A stretch of 25,195 nt of DNA from JBBTVO01 sp038063195 (GTDB lineage Bacteria > Patescibacteriota > Microgenomatia > Levybacterales > UBA12049), in contig JBBTVO010000007.1 of the NCBI GenBank assembly GCA_038063195.1, forward strand, positions 1 to 25,195, read 5' to 3'. The translations under genes were made by a program, and so were the position numbers. This document shows, piece by piece, positions 14,631-21,849 of the stretch; positions within the stretch are counted from its first letter, which is position 1; every line of letters starts with the position of its first letter. The notes beneath the pieces are model-generated. The model was not told the DNA's origin. It ran no database searches and worked only from the letters and a program-made list of their open reading frames with translations.

Positions 14631-14664
14631 TTGACAAAGTGCATACTTAAGTGTACATTTAAGT
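14631..14664 (+). promoter_or_regulatory. Toxin-antitoxin promoter with palindromic operator
   Basis: TTGACA (14631-14636), 17-bp spacer, TACATT (14654-14659), about three bases from start to the ATG at 14669. A near-perfect 20-bp palindrome (14645-14664, arms ACTTAA and TTAAGT around TGTACA, one mismatched pair) covers the -10 box. That is the expected place for an antitoxin or antitoxin-toxin complex to bind and repress. Confidence 0.75.
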
Positions 14665-14668
14665 AGCT

Positions 14669-14941
14669 ATGAATTATATAACTACTACTGACCTGAGAAC
14701 TAAGTCTTCACAGCTTGTAGCCTCTCTTCAAAGTGGGATGGAGATTTCTCTGATCCACAGGTCAAAAATTGTTGGGGTTATTAAGCCTGTACAAAAATCC
14801 GCAAAACCCTTAACACAAGAAGGCATAAATGATCTTACAAAGTTAGCCCGGAAGCTTAACCTGCCTAAAATTTCTTATAAAGAGCGGGAGAAAATATATA
14901 GAAAACATCTTATGGAAAAATATGGCAAAAGTCTTTCTTGA
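14669..14941 (+). CDS. Phd/YefM-type antitoxin
   Basis: 90 residues. The N-terminal half, ITTTDLRTKSSQLVASLQSG followed by EISLIHRSKIVGVIKP, has the Phd/YefM antitoxin pattern (short strand, helix, hairpin) that dimerises and binds the operator. The charged C-terminal half (about 45-90, rich in Lys/Arg/Glu) would wrap and block the toxin. It overlaps the toxin gene by 20 bp, typical of type II modules, and the palindrome over its promoter implies autorepression. Confidence 0.8.
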   Translation: MNYITTTDLRTKSSQLVASLQSGMEISLIHRSKIVGVIKPVQKSAKPLTQEGINDLTKLARKLNLPKISYKEREKIYRKHLMEKYGKSLS

Positions 14942-15305
14942 TACCAACTACTTCATTGATGCCGTTGCAAGAAAACCTGAGAAACAAATTCTAGACAGTC
15001 TGAAAGGCAACATTCTTTTTATATCTATTTTGTCCTTGCATATTTACTGCTACATATACAAGATAAAAATACCCAGCACGATTCTTCTTTCACAGGTAGA
15101 AAGATTTCAATTATTAGACGTTTCACGGGATCTTGCAGACAAGGCCTTGCTGGGTCCGACAAATGATTTTGAAGATAATGTACAGCTGCATAGCGCAGCA
15201 GAAGCAGACTGCAATATATTTCTGACAAACGATAAAAAGATAAATGAGCTAAAATTCTTCGGTAAAGTTAAAATAGACTCAGCCCCAACCCCTGTAAGTA
15301 GTTAG
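14922..15305 (+). CDS. PIN-domain toxin (VapC-like)
   Basis: 127 residues. PIN-domain pattern: VFLDTNYFIDAV (4-15) with D7, an acidic patch NDFEDNVQLHSA (81-92) and IFLTNDKKI (99-107) with D104. PIN toxins are magnesium-dependent ribonucleases, commonly cleaving tRNA or rRNA. Oddity: I see no clear glutamate in the second conserved acidic position (helix around ISILSLHIYCYI, 34-45), so activity may be reduced or the residue shifted. It is coupled to the antitoxin by a 20-bp overlap. The C-terminal tail SAPTPVSS is atypical. Confidence 0.8.
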   Translation: MAKVFLDTNYFIDAVARKPEKQILDSLKGNILFISILSLHIYCYIYKIKIPSTILLSQVERFQLLDVSRDLADKALLGPTNDFEDNVQLHSAAEADCNIFLTNDKKINELKFFGKVKIDSAPTPVSS

Positions 15306-15332
15306 TTGTTAGCTGTTTTTTGTTATTCAGTA

Positions 15333-15361
15333 TTGACAAAACATTCGCTTTCGCCTAACTT
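15333..15361 (+). promoter_or_regulatory. Candidate promoter of secreted-protein pair
   Basis: TTGACA (15333-15338), 17-bp spacer, TAACTT (15356-15361); the predicted leader is about 13 bases before the ATG at 15381. TAAAAT just downstream is an alternative -10 with poorer spacing. Confidence 0.55.
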
Positions 15362-15380
15362 TAAAATATAGCCCATTTCT

Positions 15381-16022
15381 ATGGATGAAAATTTAGATAA
15401 AAAATCCCCTGCCCAATCCTCAGATTCTGTTTCATTCAGCAGAAAGCGAAGCCTTCCCTCCACGGTTTGGAATCAAGCCATTGGTCTATTCTCAAACAGA
15501 GTTACGGCAATTGCCGGCATTTTGGTTCTCGTCCTGGGACTTGGCGCAGGAGTTATTGCAGTCCAGCGTTCAACAGAATACAGACAGCAGGCTGCAACTT
15601 CAAGTCCTCCGCTTCCCGGAACTTGCCTCGTACTTCCTCAGGAATTCTGCGCTACCGGAAAACCTGTTCTTTCCCCTGAAGGCAAATTTGCAGGACTTGG
15701 ATTCACTCTTCCGGCCGGAACTCCTATATTTGCTTACGATAGCGGCATATTGGTATCGAGTTTTACATCTGTAGGCACAAGCACATATAGAGGCTACTCT
15801 CTTACTCCGAAAGGCCAAGCCATAAATATTAACGCTTACTTTAAAGATGGCGCAACATCCGGCAACCCACCTCTCTCAAGAGATGTAACAAAAGGATCGG
15901 CAATTGGACATGCAAATAAAGATCCGCGAAACCAGTATGATCTCCTTATCAACTTTTCAAAACTCGGCATCAATATTATTACTATAGACCAGGGACTGAC
16001 CACCACAAATTTTAGCCAATGA
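15381..16022 (+). CDS. Membrane-anchored surface protein of unknown function
   Basis: 213 residues. A Ser-rich cytoplasmic tail precedes a membrane segment (about 42-61), then RSTEYRQQAA (63-72), the same motif as in the metalloprotease at 10736. The external domain (about 78-213) is beta-rich; GLGFTLPAGTPIFAYDSG (105-122) recalls lipoyl-like or M23-type hairpin folds, but I see no zinc-binding histidine set, so no enzymatic activity is claimed. Two cysteines (C82, C90) could pair. Its stop codon overlaps the ATG of the next gene (ATGA), so the two are translated together. Confidence 0.75.
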   Translation: MDENLDKKSPAQSSDSVSFSRKRSLPSTVWNQAIGLFSNRVTAIAGILVLVLGLGAGVIAVQRSTEYRQQAATSSPPLPGTCLVLPQEFCATGKPVLSPEGKFAGLGFTLPAGTPIFAYDSGILVSSFTSVGTSTYRGYSLTPKGQAININAYFKDGATSGNPPLSRDVTKGSAIGHANKDPRNQYDLLINFSKLGINIITIDQGLTTTNFSQ

Positions 16023-17956
16023 AAAAACTAATATTTTTATCACTATTATTCATAGGCGTATTGGTTATTTCCTTTAGATTTGCAAGCCATACGTACGCCG
16101 CTACTGTCTGTCCTGCTCCGACAATTTCACTAGACTCTGTCAAAATGTGTACGGAGGTTACCTCTACAAACATAAAATTTAACTGGAATGCAATAAGCAG
16201 TTCCGCTTATTACAAAGCTGAAGTTTGTCCTGGTCTTACAACCAGTTTCGGTAGTTCATCTTGCAAGACATACGCTAATCTTATTGTTCCATTCGCCAAG
16301 CCTTCTACGAATGAGCTTAGTCCCGACACGTGGTATGTATATAGAGTTCGGACAATGCAAAGCACTGCTTCTCCTACATGTAATACGGCAAACAAAGATG
16401 ATTCTTCCGGATGGAGCAATTGGTCCACATCCGGCGCGTGTAAAACCGCAGCATCCTCTACGAGCACAGGGGGGACTTGCTGGAATCCGACGACTGGAAC
16501 AGGATCTATAAATGGTGCGGCAAAAGGCGCTACTGTAGATGTTTCTTCAGGTGCTAAATTTACCCTTACTTGCAATTATGGGCTGGCTAACGTTTCATGT
16601 ATTTATCCGTCTGTGCAGGGCTGTACTTACGTAGGATGGAACGGAACTACAGTATCGTTTAGCTGTACTGCGCCGACTGCGCCCGGAAGTTATCCTGTCT
16701 TATGCACGATCGGCTCCTCTTCGTCCTGTACAGCGCCGGGATATACTGGCGGCTCATGTTCTGACGCGGGAGATAATTTCTTAGCAGGCACATTAAATAT
16801 TGCCGGCTCTACTCCACCATCCTCTCCTCCGTCCGCATCCATCACGGGTCCGACGACCGGAAAAGTTGGACAGACGCTTACTTATACGGGAACAGCAAAT
16901 GTTTCATCTGGCAATTTAATCTCAGGAGATCTTTATTGGTCGCCAACATCTACAGAATCGTGGACAGGATTTGCAAATGGAACCGGAGTTCCTCTTTCGG
17001 GAAGTAGTCAATCATTTTCAAAAACATGGACTCCGACAGATCCCGGAACATATTATGTAGTAGTCAATGCAGTTTCAACGGGCGGTCAATGCACGGGCAA
17101 TACTTTTTCAATAACACCGCCTTGGGTAGATTGCGGCCCGAATGATCACTTAACGGTTACAATTTCAGCTTCCAATCCGACTGATCCACCTACAAACCTT
17201 AAAGCAACTTGCTCTTCGACTAATACCAGCGTAAACCTTACTTGGGATCCTGTACTTGGCTCAGTTGGGTACGACGTCTCATTGAGGGGCGGAGGAATAA
17301 ATACTGGCGTGGGAACCACTGCTACTTCACAAACTAGGTCTGTTTCTATCGGGACTACGTATACTTGGGGAGTCAATTCATGTGGCAATACTGCGTGTGG
17401 AACTCAAGCGGCCGGACCTAGCTTTACCTGCGGAACACTTCCCAAACCTGCTGCTCCGGTAATGGCCGCTGGACAAATTTGTTCAGGAAGCATTGCCCAA
17501 GCAAATATTACATGGAATCCTGTATCATATGCAACCGGTTATAAAATATATAGATGGAATACTCCTACCGCCAATCAATGGGCTGTTATTGCAACCATAA
17601 CTAATCCTTTGGCCAAAAGTTATCTACTGACTCCCCTGACTCAAAATTCAGGTTACACATTACGCATGATAGCTTCTAATTCTGCCGGAGATTCTGGTTT
17701 AAGCAATCAAGTAGACTTTCTGGCAAATAGATGCACGGGTCCAGCGCCTACAATTCCGCCAGGTAACGCCGCTGATGTAAATAGAGATGGGATAATAGAT
17801 TTAATTGATTTCAATCTTTGGCTTAGAGCGGTGTTAGGAAAAGATTTAGGTCCTCCGTATACTGCCAACGGCATGCCTTTTTATCCCGACGCCAACAACA
17901 GCCAATCATTAGACCTTTTGGATTTCAATATTTGGCTTACTGCTTACACAAAATAA
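16019..17956 (+). CDS. Secreted fibronectin-III/dockerin protein
   Basis: 645 residues. A classical signal peptide (1-28, ending SHTYAA) makes this the only surface protein here that is probably released rather than membrane-anchored. Then come a fibronectin-III-like domain (about 30-145), a Cys-containing beta domain (150-260), an Ig/PKD-like domain (about 275-355) and two more fibronectin-III-like domains (about 390-475 and 480-570). A C-terminal dockerin (about 584-645) has calcium loops DVNRDGIIDLID and DANNSQSLDLLD, each followed by FNLWL or FNIWL. The dockerin would be the only means of holding it at the surface, through a cohesin. No catalytic motif is visible, so it may bind carbohydrate or protein. 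The start overlaps the previous stop by 4 bp. Confidence 0.85.
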   Translation: MKKLIFLSLLFIGVLVISFRFASHTYAATVCPAPTISLDSVKMCTEVTSTNIKFNWNAISSSAYYKAEVCPGLTTSFGSSSCKTYANLIVPFAKPSTNELSPDTWYVYRVRTMQSTASPTCNTANKDDSSGWSNWSTSGACKTAASSTSTGGTCWNPTTGTGSINGAAKGATVDVSSGAKFTLTCNYGLANVSCIYPSVQGCTYVGWNGTTVSFSCTAPTAPGSYPVLCTIGSSSSCTAPGYTGGSCSDAGDNFLAGTLNIAGSTPPSSPPSASITGPTTGKVGQTLTYTGTANVSSGNLISGDLYWSPTSTESWTGFANGTGVPLSGSSQSFSKTWTPTDPGTYYVVVNAVSTGGQCTGNTFSITPPWVDCGPNDHLTVTISASNPTDPPTNLKATCSSTNTSVNLTWDPVLGSVGYDVSLRGGGINTGVGTTATSQTRSVSIGTTYTWGVNSCGNTACGTQAAGPSFTCGTLPKPAAPVMAAGQICSGSIAQANITWNPVSYATGYKIYRWNTPTANQWAVIATITNPLAKSYLLTPLTQNSGYTLRMIASNSAGDSGLSNQVDFLANRCTGPAPTIPPGNAADVNRDGIIDLIDFNLWLRAVLGKDLGPPYTANGMPFYPDANNSQSLDLLDFNIWLTAYTK

Positions 17957-17976
17957 ACAAGCTATGATATGCTGAG

Positions 17977-20900
17977 ATGAAAGTGAAAGAATTTATATCA
18001 TCAATTTTAGGAGACAGAAGGAAACTGAGTATTGCAGTTATTGTAATAATAGCAGCAGCTCTTCCTCTTACAGTATTTGTTGCTCAAAAACAGCAGGAGC
18101 TTCGGCAAAGAGCAGCAGGTCAACAAACAGCATTTTTCTTTTCAACCGCTAGCAACTGCTCTACTAATACTACTACTTCTTCGCTCCCGGCAGGCCAAAC
18201 TTCTACTCTCTACTTATGTCTTAATTCCAACAATGTCGGCGTAAGTGCGGTTAACGGGTTTGACGTAACTATTGCAAAAGGAACAGGAATTATCTTCTCA
18301 TCTATAGCCGACAGCGTAGATGCTGTCAAACTAAATTCTTCTGTTGCCAGCAAAGTAAATACCGATGGGACAATACGCTTTTCAAAAGTAGATAACACAG
18401 GTGCATTTATTCAAGGAACCGCCCTTTCTCTTGGTAAAATTACTTTTACAACGGCTACTACCGGCGCAGGAAGCATAAGTGTAACAAAAGCTCAGGTTGT
18501 TTCTTCTGTCACAACTACTGCGTTAACAGTAGCTCAACCGGTGATGAGTTACTCAATCGGAACTACTGCTACCAACGGCTGTACCAGAACTGGAACTACT
18601 ATTAGTGTTTCCTCGGCCTGTCTTTTTGTAGATGCTGTAGCTCTTGCCCAAAGCGGAGACACCTTGACTATCACATCTGGCTCTAACCCAATTTCTGCAG
18701 ACGTAACAATTGCAAAAAATCTCATAATACAAGGAGCAAGCAGAACGACTTCTATTCTTTACGGTACAACGCCTGCTAATATTCTAACTTCTGGTACTGT
18801 ATCATTTAGCAATATGACAATTGGGCCGAAAATCACAATAGTTTCTACCGGTGCAGGAACCGGTACGAATATCTCAATTCGAAGCAACGATATTCTTTTT
18901 GATGGGGCCGGTTCAAGAGCTGCTCCAATTTTAATGGCAACATCAGGTCTTACAGCTACGATTATAGGTAATAAGATCTCAGGAAGCGGCCCCACTGCTA
19001 TTTCGGGTTCGAACATGGACGCCAATCTTACAATCTCAAATAATAATATAAGCGGCACATTCACTCATGGGATCTCCATCGGAACAGCTAACTCAGGAAC
19101 GGTGAATACCAACTCTTTCACAATTCAGAGTAATCAGGTAAATATTGGCAAGTCCACCAACCCGGGCGCTGGAATTTTGCTTTCAGCTTTTTCTAAAGCT
19201 AACATCAAGAGCAATACGTTGACTGGAAATTCCGTAGGAATTCTTGCCGATAACGGGACAGTCATACCAAATATCGATACTTTCCCGGATGGAAATACAT
19301 TTACCAGTAATACTGTAAATTGCAAAAATTTAAGCCCTGCTGCGACGAGTCCCTTCCCTATCAATGAAGCCACAGCCAAAATCAAATGCCCTGACAGCGG
19401 TACTACAATCCCAACTGCAACTCCAATACCCACTTCTTCACCCAATCCTGTTTGTGCAACTTTTTCTGCCAATCCAAATCCTGCTGTAAGCGGCGCTACA
19501 AATATAACTTATGCATGTACCAATGCGTCCAACTGTGCTCTTTATAATATTACCGCGCTTGGCCACACAGACCCCACGAATCAATTGACAACGGGACCTT
19601 CAAAGACCTCTTTCCCGGTAACAGGCTTAACTATCAGCCCCGCCAATTTCCAGCTCGAATGTAATTCTCTAAGCAGTCCTGACGGAAGTCCCGAATTAAT
19701 TAAAAATCTCCTAGTGCCGGTTTCAAGCTTTGCCGCTACCCCAACTCCCTCTACTGCCCCAGGTGATCTGACGGTACAAGGAACACACTTTATCGACACT
19801 GACAGAGACGGCGTGTTTGATTCAAGCGAACAGCCACTTAGGCAAGTTGTACAGATGAGAAGAACTCCCGGTACTCCTCTGATCGAAAGCTTCTCTTCAA
19901 ACACCGAAGGCTACTATACATACACATCAAAGGATTCCGGCACATTTGAGATACACTCATCAAATCCCTCGGGATACATACCTACCAATTCTGAGTGCGA
20001 TAACTGCGAATTTGATTCAAGGATAAGTGCCTCTATACCTCCGGGGAAGACAATAAATTTTGGGTGGACTCTTATTCCTGACTGCGATAGCGGAAGTTCA
20101 TGTACTACTTGCCTATCCAATCAGTCAAATACGTGTAATGGAAGCGGCGCACAAACATGTACCTTCACTACCAAGGCTGGAAGCAGCACTTGCAACAGAG
20201 TCAGTTCTCTTGTAACTTGCACTACCGCTCCGCCCAATTGCTCATCAGGCTATACTTGCAGTACCACTACTCCTAAAGTTTGCCAAATCAATCCAATTGC
20301 TACTCCAACACCCACAACAAGCGTTCCTACCGCAACCCCAACACCTACGACGGTACCAACTTCGACTCCAGAACCAGGTGTTACACCAACAACTTGTACC
20401 GATGGGACTCCTGTAAATACATGTAAAACTGGAAATCCTCCGATATATTGCCCTGCAACGGGCGGATCAACGATAAACAATTGTCATACATGCGGATGCC
20501 CAAGCGGACAAACATGCAATACATCAACAGGCGCCTGTGCTGTTCCAATCGCTACATCAACACCCACCCAAGCACCTACAGCAACTCCAATTGCCGGAAA
20601 CACGATTATAGCTCTTAAGATTGGGCTTGATAGTATTGGAAGTGTCGGAGATGCCACAAGACCTGGAGACGCAAGCGCAAGTACGAAGAACCCCGTTCAT
20701 ACTTCAAGATCAGTGATGGTAGCGATTTATAATGGTACCGAAACTCTTGTTTCGGGCCATGAAGGCACTGTGACCTACAACGCAACCACAGGAATCTACA
20801 CAGGCAATGTAGATCTTAAGCAGACTCCTTCAGGAAACTACATAGTAAAGCTTAAGATAAGAGGGTACCTACAAAAGAGAATCCCGGGAATTACTTCTCT

Positions 20901-21153
20901 TGTAGCAGGGCAGACTTACAATGCACCCCAAGCAAATATGGCAGTCGGAGATCTCAACAGCGATAACCAATTGAATATTGCCGACTACAATATTCTCAAT
21001 GATTGCATATTTGCTCCATCATCCACAGGCGGCACGATATGCAGTCAAAATCCGGACTACGCAGGAATGTCTGACCTAAATGACGATGGAATCAAGAACA
21101 TCCTTGACTATAGCCTATTTGTCCGGGAACTGGTGGTAAAATTCGGAGACTAA
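17977..21153 (+). CDS. Membrane-anchored cohesin/beta-helix/dockerin protein
   Basis: 1058 residues. A basic N-terminus and membrane segment (about 17-36) are followed by QQELRQRAA (39-47), a variant of the motif in two neighbours. Residues about 52-190 look like a cohesin fold (repeated strands, ISVTKAQVVSS near the end). Residues about 205-455 form a right-handed parallel beta-helix, with repeats such as ISNNNISGTFTHGISIG and SNTLTGNSVGIL. Then follow a Pro-Thr linker, an Ig-like domain, an SdrD/Cna-B-like domain with DTDRDGVFDSSEQPLRQ, and a Cys-rich Thr/Pro stretch. Last come a beta module and dockerin (about 870-1058, loops DLNSDNQLNIAD and DLNDDGIKNILD) paralogous to those of the protease at 10736. 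It could act as a scaffold: cohesin at one end, dockerin at the other. TATGAT (17963-17968) lies eight bases before the ATG. Confidence 0.83.
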   Translation: MKVKEFISSILGDRRKLSIAVIVIIAAALPLTVFVAQKQQELRQRAAGQQTAFFFSTASNCSTNTTTSSLPAGQTSTLYLCLNSNNVGVSAVNGFDVTIAKGTGIIFSSIADSVDAVKLNSSVASKVNTDGTIRFSKVDNTGAFIQGTALSLGKITFTTATTGAGSISVTKAQVVSSVTTTALTVAQPVMSYSIGTTATNGCTRTGTTISVSSACLFVDAVALAQSGDTLTITSGSNPISADVTIAKNLIIQGASRTTSILYGTTPANILTSGTVSFSNMTIGPKITIVSTGAGTGTNISIRSNDILFDGAGSRAAPILMATSGLTATIIGNKISGSGPTAISGSNMDANLTISNNNISGTFTHGISIGTANSGTVNTNSFTIQSNQVNIGKSTNPGAGILLSAFSKANIKSNTLTGNSVGILADNGTVIPNIDTFPDGNTFTSNTVNCKNLSPAATSPFPINEATAKIKCPDSGTTIPTATPIPTSSPNPVCATFSANPNPAVSGATNITYACTNASNCALYNITALGHTDPTNQLTTGPSKTSFPVTGLTISPANFQLECNSLSSPDGSPELIKNLLVPVSSFAATPTPSTAPGDLTVQGTHFIDTDRDGVFDSSEQPLRQVVQMRRTPGTPLIESFSSNTEGYYTYTSKDSGTFEIHSSNPSGYIPTNSECDNCEFDSRISASIPPGKTINFGWTLIPDCDSGSSCTTCLSNQSNTCNGSGAQTCTFTTKAGSSTCNRVSSLVTCTTAPPNCSSGYTCSTTTPKVCQINPIATPTPTTSVPTATPTPTTVPTSTPEPGVTPTTCTDGTPVNTCKTGNPPIYCPATGGSTINNCHTCGCPSGQTCNTSTGACAVPIATSTPTQAPTATPIAGNTIIALKIGLDSIGSVGDATRPGDASASTKNPVHTSRSVMVAIYNGTETLVSGHEGTVTYNATTGIYTGNVDLKQTPSGNYIVKLKIRGYLQKRIPGITSLVAGQTYNAPQANMAVGDLNSDNQLNIADYNILNDCIFAPSSTGGTICSQNPDYAGMSDLNDDGIKNILDYSLFVRELVVKFGD

Positions 21154-21156
21154 ACT

Positions 21157-21243
21157 GATTGACTATTGATGATTTATTGTTGATAATTAAATAATAATCA
21201 TTCGTCAATAATCAATTATCAATAATAAGTAGTCAATAATTTT
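21157..21243. repeat. Inverted-repeat element without a gene (MITE-like)
   Basis: The left half contains TTGACTATTGATGATTTATT and the right half, read in reverse, TTGACTACTTATTATTGATA. The arms are long and imperfect, with no open frame inside. It fills the gap between the two cohesin genes and resembles the ends of the S23 cassettes in style, though not in exact sequence. The TTGACT in the left arm could also serve as a -35 box. Confidence 0.55.
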
Positions 21244-21849
21244 ATGTCAAAGCGAACAATAATATTAATAATTGCACTTCTGATAGTAACTGTCGGGCTT
21301 TTGGCAATTGCTCTTGCTCCCAAAAAATCAAACGTTCCTAAGGATACTGATGTGGCATCAAGACCCGCTCCTTCATACGCGCATACCACAATGAAAATCA
21401 ACACTCCCGCCAAGTCAGCTAGCGGTGTTAGCTCTGCAACCGTCAGCATAGATTCGGGAGGTGACGATATCTCAGGCGTACAGCTGGAACTTTCTTTTGA
21501 TAAGACAAAGCTTCAAATCGTAGATGTTGTGCCGGGAGCGTTTTTCCCGGCTCCTACGGAACTTATTAATAAGATTGATAATGTGAACGGAACTGTTTCC
21601 TATGCACTGATTGCAGGTATTGGTAAAGCAGGAGCAAAAGGCGCGGGAGAAGTCGCCACTATTACCTTTAGAGAAATAGGAAAAGCAGGAGAAATTGCAG
21701 CAATAAACTTTGAGCCAAAATCCCTCGTCACTTCTTCAGAAACCGACCAGTCTGTGCTAAAAACCGCAACCAGCACGACTTTTACAATAAGTTCATCTCA
21801 AACTACTAACTCAGCCCCTCCTGTATTAAGTCCCGCGGCCGGCCAATAA
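21244..21849 (+). CDS. Membrane-anchored single-cohesin protein
   Basis: 201 residues. A short basic start, a membrane segment (about 5-25), a 20-residue spacer and one cohesin domain (about 45-185). Cohesin hallmarks: TVSIDSGGDDISGVQLELSF (66-85, strands facing the dockerin), DKTKLQIVDVVPGAFF (86-101), NVNGTVSYALIAG (113-125) and GAGEVATITFREI (133-145). Cohesins bind dockerins tightly in a calcium-dependent way. With four dockerin-bearing proteins encoded just upstream, this is the obvious surface anchor. The protein ends in a short Ser/Pro tail. Its last 24 bp overlap the convergent folC. No clear near-start promoter was found; the inverted repeat upstream offers TTGACT-17-GATAAT. Confidence 0.85.
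   Translation: MSKRTIILIIALLIVTVGLLAIALAPKKSNVPKDTDVASRPAPSYAHTTMKINTPAKSASGVSSATVSIDSGGDDISGVQLELSFDKTKLQIVDVVPGAFFPAPTELINKIDNVNGTVSYALIAGIGKAGAKGAGEVATITFREIGKAGEIAAINFEPKSLVTSSETDQSVLKTATSTTFTISSSQTTNSAPPVLSPAAGQ

Noticed and set aside
15381..16022. M23 peptidase call
   Set aside because: The hairpin resembles the fold, but the zinc-binding histidine motifs are not visible.
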